Assembly: GCA_027596075.1 (NCBI GenBank)
Contig: JADGJC010000095.1
Coordinates: 1 to 64,000 of the forward strand
Direction of reading: 5' to 3'
Length of the DNA stretch: 64,000 nucleotides
Source of the DNA: Rhizophlyctis rosea
Lineage: Eukaryota; Chytridiomycota; Chytridiomycetes; Rhizophlyctidales; Rhizophlyctidaceae
Part shown: in pieces, positions 1 through 9,916 of the stretch
Position numbering within the stretch: position 1 is the first letter of the stretch
Layout of the letters: each line of letters opens with the position of its first letter
The notes under the pieces: generated by a model
Told to the model about the DNA's origin: nothing
Databases searched by the model: none
What the model saw: the letters and a program-made list of their open reading frames with translations, nothing else
Translations under genes and position numbers: made by a program

Positions 1-30
1 TGCAGATTTTTTTCGGAAATCGGATTTTCA

Positions 31-117
31 GATCACGTGACTGGCTTGTTAAAGGTGGACAAGGGTGGAGATGCTCTTAGACATCACCTGGGTCACCTGA
101 CAGCGGGCTATAAAAAG
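31..117 (+). promoter_or_regulatory. CACGTG box and TATA box upstream of the first F-box-like gene
   Basis: A CACGTG palindrome lies at 34-39 and a TATAAAAAG box at 109-117, about 270 nt before the ATG at 390. The sequence shows the motifs; the assignment to the gene at 390 is inferred from orientation and distance. Confidence 0.45.
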
Positions 118-389
118 GCCCCCGGAACTTTTCCCAGACGTTTTTCCCACTGATTTCTGCTCATCTGACATCGTCATCCCCGAAGAAAGGTGTTTGGGCG
201 ATCCGCAGAAGTAAGGGACAGGGCGGCCCAACCGGTGACCCCTTCTTTATGCCTCAAATTAAACTGTCACTTAGCTAACAGACTGCCGGCATGTGTTGCT
301 GAAACCCGCTTACTCGCGAACGACACCCATTCACGAATCAAATCTCTACACCTCCCAACAACTCTACCTGTCCCACTATTCCCAGCCCA

Positions 390-1839
390 ATGTCTACAAC
401 GGCTTTTTCCCTCTTCGACATCCTCGCCGTCCTTCTTTCCCACCTCGACACACCCACAACCCTCCGCTGCGAACGCCTCAGCAAAATCTGGCGAACCGCA
501 AGCCTGACCTACCCAACCCAAATCTGGAAACCGAAACTCCTCCGCGCGTTTCCCGAAGGGTGTCTTCCTGTTCTATATGGACACGAAACGTATCGTGACG
601 TCGCTATCATTCATTACTCCTGGTCTCGGTCGTGGGATGTCGAGTTTCGTTCGTGGGAGGAGGTTGGGGATTATCAGATGGTTTGTGCGGAGGATGGGAT
701 TGATAGGAAAGAGGAGACGGTGGTGGATTTTGTTGGATGTGTTTGGCCAATTTCTGAGCTCCACGACGATCCTCCGGTGCTGATGAAGCCGGACGGCGAG
801 GTACTTTATCTGTCTCAGATACCTCCATCCCCTTGGTTATCCCAGATGAGTTCAGCCAAATTCTTGCGCGGAAACATCTTTACTGGCAGTGCGGATATCA
901 AAGAGATTTTTCAGATTGACCTTCGATCGATCGAAAGACGTCGACGCTCGTCTTGTCTCTCGATGTACGAGCCCGTGACGAAAGCGTCCCGGGTTCAAAG
1001 GGAAGGGAAAGTCTTGATGACCCATGTAGATAGAGTATTCGATACGTCTTTATGCGGCGACGCTTGCTTCCTGCACTACTATCACGTATCCACTTTATTG
1101 GGGGAGCATAAAGGGGAGCATAGAATCTGGAAATATGATCTTTCGACCATAATCTCACGAGATTCACCACTTCGTGCTCGCAGGTATGGAACTCGTCCAC
1201 ACTTCACCTCAGATGGGAAAACAGATGCGCCCCCAGCATTCAACGAAACCATGATGGCACTCGAAACACCCCTCGATACCCCACTGCGGAACATCCCCGG
1301 TCGCTCCTACATCCTGAATAACCCTCCGAAACGGCAAATTTCCATCCACAGATTCGCGGACAACAAACTCCTAGGCACGTTTGTGGTGGCGGAACCGTTG
1401 AACAGCAGCCAATGCTATGGTCTGCTGACACGGACGCACTTTCTGTGGTGGCGGAAAGAAAAGGGCCCGGAGGAAGAAGGAGGCTCAACAAAGGACTGCT
1501 CCTATATAGATGTCTACGATCTCCGGAACCTTCCAACTCCCCCATACCCTATGTCTCCCAACATCCGGCGCCGTCGGCCACTTCGAGGACGACTCGTCCC
1601 TCCTCGTCTGTAGCAACGAATCTGATTACCCTATGGTTCTCAATCCGAAAACATGCACGTTGAAGGAGTATCGGCCACCGGTGTACAATGATAAAGAGAA
1701 TGAGGGGTTCTTCTGTGTTGTGAGGGAGTATGATGTAGATGGGGAGGGCGGGAGGACGGGAAGTACCGGAAGGGAGAGGGTTTTGTGGAGGTGGAGATAT
1801 AGGAAGAGGGAGGGGAGGGTTGATGTGGAGGAGGGGTGA
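390..1839 (+). CDS. F-box-like protein with a frame break near its C-terminus
   Basis: Residues 8-35 of the main frame (DILAVLLSHLDTPTTLRC and following) resemble an F-box helix pair, the SKP1-binding element of SCF ubiquitin ligases. The rest has alternating aromatic/strand-like segments without a family I recognise. The frame starting at 390 closes at 1613, but from about 1545 the next frame carries the plausible continuation (SGAVGHFEDDSSLLVCS, then PKTCTLKEY) down to TGA at 1839. No GT..AG pair can join the two, so a one-base frame change lies in roughly 1540-1580, inside a C-rich tract. This could be a sequencing indel or a real frameshift. An SCF adaptor role is inferred from the N-terminus only. 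Confidence 0.6.
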
Positions 1840-2156
1840 GGGATATGTTAGTGGGTTGGGAAGGGAATGTAGGTGTCTGTCTGGTTAAAGCTTTGTGTGC
1901 ACTTTCATCTACAAGTCTATCAATTGGATAAATGAATGTTGAGTTTTTCAATGGTGCCATTCTTCGATTGTTTTACCATTTTGGAACTCTCATATATACA
2001 AGATCAACAAAACATAGCTATCATACCAAACCAAAAGATACTCTCAGCAAAACTTGCTGCGCGCACCCGCGCAAAATGCGTCCACCATTTTCGAGGTCTT
2101 ATGTACGAGCGCCCAGGCAGGTGCTGATTATGAACAAAACCATTATCAATCGCATG
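1840..2156. other. Intergenic, no gene seen
   Basis: This stretch lies between the 3' end of the plus-strand F-box-like gene and the 3' end of the minus-strand coiled-coil frame, so it is a convergent 3' region. Only short ORFs without domain character are present. Confidence 0.5.
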
Positions 2157-2690
2157 TCAGCAAAGTATTGTTGAATCTCCACATGACGTTTTCCCATCAC
2201 ACTTACCCATAGGATCCCGCCTCCCCACCCTATACCCCCTCCAAAACCTGGCACCAGCACCACCACACCCCACGACCGACCTCTCACACCTAACCCTCCA
2301 CTCATCCCTCTCCATCCTCAACCTCCCCACACTACCTCCCAAAACCTCAATCCTCCTCCTCGCCTCCGCAAGCTGCGCGAAAAGATGGGGCACAAGGTGT
2401 TGTCGGATTTCCGATATTTCCTGATGATACGACCGTGCGTCCGATCGAGCTTTGAAAGCCTATATTTCCAGCCTCATGTTGGTTTCGCCTTGAGAGGAGT
2501 ATGCGTTCCATAGGGTTGTGTAGCGCTGTTGTTGGTGGGAGAGGTTTGTTGATGCGGTTGTAAGTTGGGATATTAGGGATGCGTTGTCGGCGCGGAGGGA
2601 GGTTATGGTTGCTTCGAGGGTTGTGAGGTGTTTTGTGTGGAGGGGGGTTGGGGTGCAGGTTGCGTGGATGTCTTGGTGTTGGGAGGGCAT
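2157..2690 (-). pseudogene. Coiled-coil protein frame interrupted by an in-frame TAG
   Basis: Starting at the ATG at 2690 (good context), the frame encodes a leucine-rich, heptad-like helix (LTTLEATITSLRADNASLIS...). It meets TAG at 2460-2462 and then continues in the same frame with equally coiled-coil-like sequence (EISEIRQHLVPHLFAQLAEA, then VGRLRMERDEWRVRCER) to the stop at 2157. No GT donor lies in the roughly 70 nt before the TAG, so an intron cannot easily remove it. Neighbouring genes use TAG as a normal stop, so recoding is unlikely. It is best read as a disrupted gene, or a small protein plus an untranslated remnant. Function unknown; no family recognised. Confidence 0.45.
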
Positions 2691-4731
2691 GGTTGGTGAT
2701 TTTTGGTGGTGTTTGTTGAGAAGGGGGTTGAGGGGGGGTTGAGAATGATGGGTTGAGGAATGTTGTGTTTGGCATGACTGGAATGGAGAAAGGTAAGTCG
2801 TGGCGGCGTGCGATAGGAGTGCTGTGGGAAGATGTTAGTGGACGTACATGTTGTTAAATTTACGGTACTGGGACGTAATGTGATGTACCGCCTTAGTGTG
2901 TCGCCGAGCCACCTGCACCGGACTACCAAGGTCGATTCACGGAGACACAAACCGCGCCATCTTAACAGCAGTTTGCTTCGATACTAGCGAGGTTTCGCTC
3001 GGGCTGTGCCTCCCTCACTCCTATAACAACATCCATGCCAGAAATTGCGGTCGCGCTGAGAGGTCATGGCCCGTCCGGCTATGGTCACCAGCACCTTCAA
3101 TCTCATTGTGCTCGTTTGTGCAGCACATGCAATGAGCGGCTTACATAAAACATCTTGGTTCTCAAGTCCTCACCTGAGGCAGGTACATCTGGCACTACAA
3201 AATGTTAGTATGGTTCAGAACCCCTCAAGCTGGAGAACCGGGTGGTGTCAAGTTGCGTAATAAGATCAAGCCGTTCACGTTACAGACTGCGGCAACCATG
3301 AGCTGCCTGGTATTTGACACTACTCATCGGAGATCACCTTTACGGGCAGCAGGCAATGGGCAGGAGGTGCATACTTACAGCGGCGAAATGTCGGGAACCT
3401 TGTGGCAAATTGGGGAGTCTGGACCACCATCAGAATCAGATCCCGCGCTTACGTAACACATTGCGCAGCAGTCCAAGATTTTAGAATGGAAGCCTTTTGG
3501 CTCCCATTCCTTCCGCTTGTGCCTCTTTGGCTCTCTGGGCAACGTGTTCAGGGCTTTTGAGGGCTTTTTTGGCGTCCATTGTACTATTTTGGTAGGCGAA
3601 CAGCTCCGCTCTCCGAGCGCTGGGTCAAATGCAGTGGACCGACGCTTTCCCATTCGTAAAAGCGGGACACAACATGGATTTTGACAATGCCACTTCCAAG
3701 TGTTGAGTTCGAACGGCATTGACAGAAGGATTTACTAAACACTTTCATACCGTCTTCCGATCAACTGACAGCACAAACACCATTTCCGGGTGGCTGTTTT
3801 GACTGTTTAAAATGCTTATGCCATGGACTCAACCTAAAGCATGTGAACGCAGCTTGCGCACAAGCGCAGCTCCGTAAGTTAGAGCAGTTTTAGCTTTTCT
3901 TGTCACCAAGTGCAGGAGGTCCACAGAACGGAAGTGCAAGCCAAGTGTAACCAAGATCGCGGAGGGAGCGAAAACCCGAGCCTGTGGGACCTGTTCAACG
4001 TTGGTATTCCATTTTAGAATAAAAAAACCCACAAAGCTTCGCCCTGTGTCCCCGGGACTTTTTAGGGTGACGCGTGGGTCCAACCTTGCCCGCGGGACAA
4101 GTGCGACACCACCTCCACATGCTGATGGGTTGCGGACGGAAGTGAGACCGGACGACGAAGATACTGAAGATGTGGCAAGACTCAGATGTGGTATCATATG
4201 CCAATGACGGCTTTTTGGGAAACAAAATTGTTTGGTTGAAAGTCAACGGAAGTTGGTGGGATGGTGGGTGAAATGTTGACCAAAGCGCCGCGCTTTGATT
4301 TGCCCTCACACATGGATATTTGATTTTACTGTTTTGTGTCCACCCCTTTGGAATGAAGATGGCATTCTTACATGCAAATACGAGAAGCTGGTTCCTGGTG
4401 GAGACCGGAAGGCGGAACAATTGCATATATGTATGAGCGCATGCTGGCAACAGAAATAAGAGTTGATCCCCTTGCAGTCTCCAAATTTCTCTCCGAAGTT
4501 GACCACCAAAAGCACATCACAGCGTGTCCTAAGCCAGCCGCTTTGCGTTGATAGAGACTCAAAGATACACAGTCTCGAGCAAGTTGGAACCATCTCCCAC
4601 CTTTCGTTTTCGTTGCTTTGTTTCATACATACCTTCCTGCATGGTGAGTTGAATAAAGCGAGGGCCTTGAAGATGGCCGAGCTGCATGACAAACATCCAT
4701 AACCCCTTGAACCTCATCAAAGCTACAAAAC
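2691..4731. other. 2-kb intergenic stretch without a supported gene
   Basis: ORFs up to 151 codons occur on the minus strand (3375-3719, 3829-4197, 3995-4450). Their translations are Cys/His/Ser/Pro-rich without repeating structure, splice-compatible ends or recognisable motifs, so they are not called. The last few hundred bases probably contain the promoter of the gene at 4732. Confidence 0.4.
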
Positions 4732-6282
4732 ATGGGCTACGAACAAGTTTCCACCACCTCTGATGACCCACCATCTTCGCCAACCTCTTCCAACCCGCTT
4801 CCCGCTCCCGCAACATCCAACTGCTGGTCAACCTCCAAAGATCCCAATTCCAATACTCCACACGCCCGTAAACGTACTCAACACTTTCTTCTTGCTTTGC
4901 TCGTCTGTGTTTTTGTTGGCACGCTGGTCTCGCTGGGGAGAGAACAGTTCTTGGTTGACGTTGGACCATTGCCTACTGGTGTAGGAACCAGTAACAGTGG
5001 GGAAGCTGCAGCGCAATTGGCCTTTGGGGATGTGAATGGGACTGAGGGGACTGACAGTGAGGCGCCAGGTCATACGGGGCCGGGGGTTGGAGTGGTGGAC
5101 GGCGCGGATACCGAGAGCGGGAAGGATGCAAGTTCTTCGGTTAGCAGTGAACCGGAAGTAAAGACTACCGCACCGACACAATACAAGGAGAGAAAACGGG
5201 TCCTATATTGGAACAGACATGAGGGGACGAGGCATGACATGGACCGCGTAGCCGAATTGCTCGATCTGGATATCACCCACGTTGCGCCCGGAATGGACTA
5301 TGGATTGACCCCACCATGCATGCGCGACAAGGAATGCGGCGAATCCTACATAACAGCCCTCTGCTCCGCCTACGACTTCATCGTCGTCGGCGACGTAAAC
5401 ACAGACGGCGAAGTCTTCCTAACCGAAGCCTGTCTCCAAACCCAGAAAAAGGGCAAAGTCCAAATCGTCTTTCAAACCACCAACAGATTCGACTTCAACT
5501 CCAAACCCCCGCACACATGGCACCAAACCCTCCAGTCAGCCCTAACAAACCACCCAACCCGCGTCCACCTCGTCGTCAACAATCCTTACGAACTCTACTT
5601 CATGTGCCGTCGTGCCGTCCACCCACCTAAATACGCCCTAATACGCCCAACGGGATGGACACCCCCCATCACCGACGCCGCCGACGTCCCTTTAGGGGAC
5701 GACCAAACGGTAGCCATAACCCAAAAATCCCACACAGACGACCTAATGCCCAAAATCCTCTCCTCCCTTAACATAACCCACCGCATCCTCGGCTCCCGCT
5801 ACGGCGGCCCAAAAACCCTCGCAACCTACAAAGCATACATTCATTACCCATACCAAGTCTCCGTCATGTCCTTTCACGAAAACCTCCGCCAAGGCGTCGC
5901 ATACCTCCTCCCCTCCGCGAAATTCTTCGCATCCCTCTGTCGCGCTGACGAGAACTTCGATTTCTGGGGGAAGCGAGACCTCTGTGACGAGACGCCTGCG
6001 AGTCGGGATGCGGTACACCGGTTAGTGGATTGGGCGGAGTGGTGGCAGCCGGAGTTGGCTAGTCATGGTGTTGTGAAGTATTTCCATTCTTGGGGGAATT
6101 TGAAGGAGGTTTTGGAAGCGCCGGGGATTGATGTTGAGCTTATGGCTATGAAGGAACGGGCGAGGTTGTGGATTAGGGAGGTTGAGGTTGAGGTTGTTAG
6201 GAGGTGGGGGGTTGTGTTTGGGATTTTGGAGGAGGAGGAGGGGAAGGAGGGGGTTTGGATGAGGGAGAGGATTGATTGTTAG
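4732..6282 (+). CDS. Glycosyltransferase-like type II membrane protein
   Basis: Single-exon, 516 residues. The start is the ATG at 4732 after an A-rich leader. Residues 1-50 are Ser/Pro/Thr-rich and cytosolic; one hydrophobic helix spans about 51-69 (HFLLALLVCVFVGTLVSLG). A low-complexity Gly/Ser/Glu stalk runs to about 155, followed by a globular domain. This topology is typical of Golgi glycosyltransferases. The lumenal domain opens with VLYWNRHEGTRHDMD, has IVVGDVNTDGEVFLTEACLQ-type Rossmann-like segments and ends with HYPYQVSVMSFHENLRQG, where fungal glycosyltransferase-like proteins of this kind carry a conserved aromatic/His segment. The specific CAZy family and the sugar donor cannot be assigned. 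The C-terminal 40 residues are Glu/Arg-rich and probably helical. Confidence 0.65.
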   Translation: MGYEQVSTTSDDPPSSPTSSNPLPAPATSNCWSTSKDPNSNTPHARKRTQHFLLALLVCVFVGTLVSLGREQFLVDVGPLPTGVGTSNSGEAAAQLAFGDVNGTEGTDSEAPGHTGPGVGVVDGADTESGKDASSSVSSEPEVKTTAPTQYKERKRVLYWNRHEGTRHDMDRVAELLDLDITHVAPGMDYGLTPPCMRDKECGESYITALCSAYDFIVVGDVNTDGEVFLTEACLQTQKKGKVQIVFQTTNRFDFNSKPPHTWHQTLQSALTNHPTRVHLVVNNPYELYFMCRRAVHPPKYALIRPTGWTPPITDAADVPLGDDQTVAITQKSHTDDLMPKILSSLNITHRILGSRYGGPKTLATYKAYIHYPYQVSVMSFHENLRQGVAYLLPSAKFFASLCRADENFDFWGKRDLCDETPASRDAVHRLVDWAEWWQPELASHGVVKYFHSWGNLKEVLEAPGIDVELMAMKERARLWIREVEVEVVRRWGVVFGILEEEEGKEGVWMRERIDC

Positions 6283-6803
6283 GGGTTTTTGGGTGGAGGT
6301 GGGGTTATACCCTTGTATATATTTGCAAATACCAAGTTTGTCTCGAGTTTACTGCATCGTTGATTTGGTTGCATGTCTGGCCGAGGCCGGAAGCTGTCAT
6401 CGATTATGATTATTCTCTTTTCATGTTGAAGGGCGAAGTAGGGGAGTAATATTTTCAAGTTGCACTGCTCACAACTCGGATCCCTCGGGCGAATCAAATG
6501 AAAAAGGCGACTCGTGGCGCAGGGCCATTAAGCTCACTATGCCATGTAGTGGCGTCACTGTGCACCAACATTTTGAAAGTCACCGCGTCAAGGTCAGACA
6601 GATCCTGACCATGAGCCAGCCAACACTTTAGTCACTTTGGGTGCCAGAGTGGCAAAGATCTTACTGAAACGCATCTCCATTTACAGAACAACAGTCAATA
6701 CATTCCTATTGAATCTCGTAAGTGTGCACCGGCCCCGCGCTGTTAGAGTCTCCTTCTTTTGGAGAGCTGACGAATTACCACTTTCTAAAGTCATAACTCG
6801 CTG
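6283..6803. other. Intergenic, promoter region of the nuclease-like gene
   Basis: No gene is supported. A plus-strand ORF at 6637-6942 overlaps the next gene in another frame and has no protein character. Confidence 0.4.
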
Positions 6804-8795
6804 TTGCTTGAGCAAATGCTACGCAATCGCTCAATCATGTTCAAACCTATTGGTTCCTTTGGGCATATTCGGATGTTGGGATGGACTTCCATTGTTCGAT
6901 ACCGCAAATTATTGTTCGCAACTGCCAAACTCTCGTCCCTAACGCCGCGTGGTTTCTGCAATTCCTACCCTTTCAAACGACCGTCTTGTGACCCTCTCCA
7001 GTTGCCGACCCCTTTAGTACGAGGCCAACCTTCTTCCGTATCTCCTTCTTTACCATGCCCTCGAGTTTTGACGGCTATTCAAACTCCACGCTGTCCACCT
7101 AATCTTCCAATCCTTGATGGCATAAAGGTTCTTGGACTTCTATCTCATCACATTGATACATTGTCGAAGACGCCTCCTGGGTACGACTTCTCTGAAGCCC
7201 TTTTACTGAAAGGACATCACTGGAAATTTGAGCGCCGAACAAAAAGACCTGTCCACATGATTACGAATATCAGATGCTCTAAACATATGGAGGTGCCGAT
7301 CATCAAATCCCTCCGGGCGGTCCGACAAGCAAGGGACACTGGTGCTAATTGGTGCCAGAGGTGCAAAACTGAGACGGACATAGTTGGGAAAATTGCTGAC
7401 AAGTATGGGTACCATCGAAGGACCATAATAGGTCTTATGGCTCAAGGCAGCTCTGTGGAAGAAGTGAGCAAAATGTTGAACGCCAAACTCCTGATCAGAC
7501 AGTATAGATCAGACATTGGGGATCCCAAAGTTTGGGGTAAACGCAGATTGGATTACAGCAATGTGCAACCTGTAGAGTTGCTGAATCAAGAGATAGCTAG
7601 GCTGATATCGGATGACCCGCTCAATCCCCACGTAGTGAAATTGCAACAACGGCTGACATCATTCGACTTTACCGCTTGTGGCTTTCTAAGGGAAAAGGGC
7701 AAGTGGTATTTACAAGGTCTACGGTGTCGACGCCCAGCCCATACGTCCGTCCTTCCTTCCATCCAAGCACGCAACCTCTTCCTTCCCCAATGGTCGAACC
7801 CCTGCCCAACCTGCCGCCGCGAGACCTCCACCAATCCACTTCATATCGGAAATAACTTAAAAAGGTCAAAATGGACAACGGAACGCCTGCATGCCATCCT
7901 TCCTCATCTCCGTCCACGCTTCCCCCCTGCGTGCACTATCGATGCTTCCCAGGCCCGGATCGAGATGCGCATTGCTGGCAAAGTTCGGAGAGCTCATGTC
8001 ACCGGTATCACTTGCGCAGAGCATAACCCCAAATCACCTATGCAACCCATCCCTTTTGATTCCTTCAAAATCGGTTCATTTCGGGGGCCAAATTGCCCTA
8101 ATCGTTTGTCAACTTCAGAGAAGGACGCCAAAGACCGCATCCATTATGTGCATGGGCATAACATAGATGTCGTTTCGTATGGAGGGTCGCTCAAAGCCAA
8201 ATCTCGCTTCAGGTGCATCAACGAACATCAGTGGACCACAACAGTGAAGTCTGTTGTTGGTCAGGCGGGTGGAGAGGGTAGACGTGGCAAGCGTGGAACA
8301 GGCTGCCCACAATGCTACTGGATGGCAAAGCATGGGGCCGAAGAAAGGGTGGCCCTGATCCTTAAGGAGAGGGGTTATCGTGACATGGGAAACAACGAAG
8401 TATTGGACAAACTGCTGAGGGGCGCGGCCGGTGCGGGAAGAGCTTACTTCGGTCAAGTCAGCCTGAAAAGGGACAATGGCGGATTCCCTCTAAAAGCAGA
8501 TTTCATAGTCGCGACAGCGGATCGTACGCTTTGCATCGAGGTGGACGGTGAACAGCATTACGGTCTGCGATCCTTCCCTGGTGCAAATCATGCAGCCCTA
8601 GAAAGCAGGGATATCGAGAAGGTGGAACTTCTTGGAAGGGCGGGCATCGATGTCTATCGGATTCCGCTTCACCTGCTGCCTCTCAAAGCGGATTTTGTTC
8701 GAGAGGTTGCTGCAATTTTAGAGGGGAATGGGAGATACAAGGGCGTACCGGACAAGACTTGGGGTAAAGGGAATGGCAAGGTGGTGGTCGGATAA
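6804..8795 (+). CDS. Treble-clef zinc-finger protein with C-terminal PD-(D/E)XK/Vsr-like nuclease domain
   Basis: Single-exon, 663 residues. Residues 1-60 are Arg/Lys-rich with almost no acidic residues, resembling a mitochondrial presequence (inferred). Four Cys-pair modules follow: Cys158 with C184QRC187, Cys308 with C334PTC337, Cys404 with Cys431, and the clearest, FRCINEHQW (Cys471) with GC501PQC504. That last one matches the treble-clef pattern C-x4-H-x-W...CPxC found in DUF4379/zinc-ribbon repeats. Residues 563-585 (LKADFIVA...LCIEVDGEQHY) give Asp566, Glu579, Asp581 and a G-x-Q-H turn. SRDIEKVELLGRAGIDVYRI follows, as in Vsr/DUF559-type nuclease folds. Known bacterial and giant-virus proteins combine such repeats with this nuclease; a nucleic-acid endonuclease role is inferred. 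A later start at 6837 is possible. Confidence 0.75.
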   Translation: MLEQMLRNRSIMFKPIGSFGHIRMLGWTSIVRYRKLLFATAKLSSLTPRGFCNSYPFKRPSCDPLQLPTPLVRGQPSSVSPSLPCPRVLTAIQTPRCPPNLPILDGIKVLGLLSHHIDTLSKTPPGYDFSEALLLKGHHWKFERRTKRPVHMITNIRCSKHMEVPIIKSLRAVRQARDTGANWCQRCKTETDIVGKIADKYGYHRRTIIGLMAQGSSVEEVSKMLNAKLLIRQYRSDIGDPKVWGKRRLDYSNVQPVELLNQEIARLISDDPLNPHVVKLQQRLTSFDFTACGFLREKGKWYLQGLRCRRPAHTSVLPSIQARNLFLPQWSNPCPTCRRETSTNPLHIGNNLKRSKWTTERLHAILPHLRPRFPPACTIDASQARIEMRIAGKVRRAHVTGITCAEHNPKSPMQPIPFDSFKIGSFRGPNCPNRLSTSEKDAKDRIHYVHGHNIDVVSYGGSLKAKSRFRCINEHQWTTTVKSVVGQAGGEGRRGKRGTGCPQCYWMAKHGAEERVALILKERGYRDMGNNEVLDKLLRGAAGAGRAYFGQVSLKRDNGGFPLKADFIVATADRTLCIEVDGEQHYGLRSFPGANHAALESRDIEKVELLGRAGIDVYRIPLHLLPLKADFVREVAAILEGNGRYKGVPDKTWGKGNGKVVVG

Positions 8796-9732
8796 TAGGT
8801 AGAGCAATCGACAGCGCGGCATGCGGCGAATATCCGTGGGCCGGGAAGGAGTTGGCGAGTCTTGCTGCAGATGAAGAGAATGAAGGATACCAAATCGACG
8901 CAACACAAGATCTATATCATTGGAGAAGTCCCAGAAGATCATATCCCAATGACCAACATTTGAATCCGATCATGTCCATCGTCCACGTTCCGAGGTTCCT
9001 GCGATCCTTAGGTCAGAATACCAAAAGTGCGCCAGCCTGACTTCCCGCTTCATGATACCGCATCGTAATTTACTCTTCGTGTTATCGACATACCATACCG
9101 CACTTTGCGATGGTTCACCGGACCTATCCATCCATTGACTCTTTCCTCTCGCCTTGATGACGTAGTTAGTTTTGTGGGTTAGGGCGAGGTCCGTGCATGC
9201 CATGTGAACATATGTATGTAGCAAGGATGGTTTCTTGGGAGTTTGCGCAAACTGGAGCAGGTTTGCAGGTTTATATAGTCGTAGAACGTGCATAGTCGCC
9301 TTCATATCCATCTATGCCTAATGTAGTGGGACCGTCTTTTGCAGGATGGGAATTCGTTTGATGGGTGGGTTTTGTTTTGAAGACGGTTGCCACTTACATT
9401 CATCTCAATGACTTTGAAAAGTGTGACGTGACCTGCTGTGGCGTCAGTAGTTCACACCATCTGGAATGGTCAAGACCTCAAGCTCCTCTAACCCTCTAAC
9501 AAAATTGCCAATTTGACCTTCAGATTTCAACCTTCGGTCTGTGTGCCTGCAAGAAAACAACTTACACATGGTTTCAAATGGACAGGTTTCCGATGGGACG
9601 TTCATTACCTCGGCCTCCCAGATCATTTTGCCGCAATTGTACGTGCCAGTAAATCAAGGTGACGGCCGTCAACCATTTTAGGTCCGAGGTGAAAACTGAC
9701 CATCCAGCGCAGTGTATGGTCGCGAATCATAT
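8796..9732. other. Intergenic, no gene seen
   Basis: ORFs at 8970-9311 (minus) and 9444-9626 (minus) have no motif or splice support. The right end merges into the promoter of the F-box-like gene at 9917. Confidence 0.4.
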
Positions 9733-9755
9733 CACGTGATAACCCTTATATAATG
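9733..9755 (+). promoter_or_regulatory. CACGTG palindrome and TATA box
   Basis: A TATCACGTGATA palindrome is centred on 9733-9738 and is followed by TATATAAT at 9748-9755, about 165 nt before the ATG at 9917. A second TCACGTGATA copy occurs at 10281-10290 inside intron 2 of the same gene. Confidence 0.5.
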
Positions 9756-9916
9756 GCTGTGCCTCTTTGTGAACCCTGAACAGTGAAGATGTTGAAAGCG
9801 GACGGTTTCGCACGTGGAACTCTTAATCCCCCAGACTTCTCCCAAACCCATCGACGCCATTTCGTCCTCACTATTTGGCGTGCATTCGTCACAAAGGTCA
9901 ACAGGTCCCCCGTAAG

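Noticed and set aside
3829..4450. Overlapping minus-strand ORFs of 122 and 151 codons
   Set aside because: No globular pattern, motif or splice continuation; likely chance ORFs in an intergenic region.
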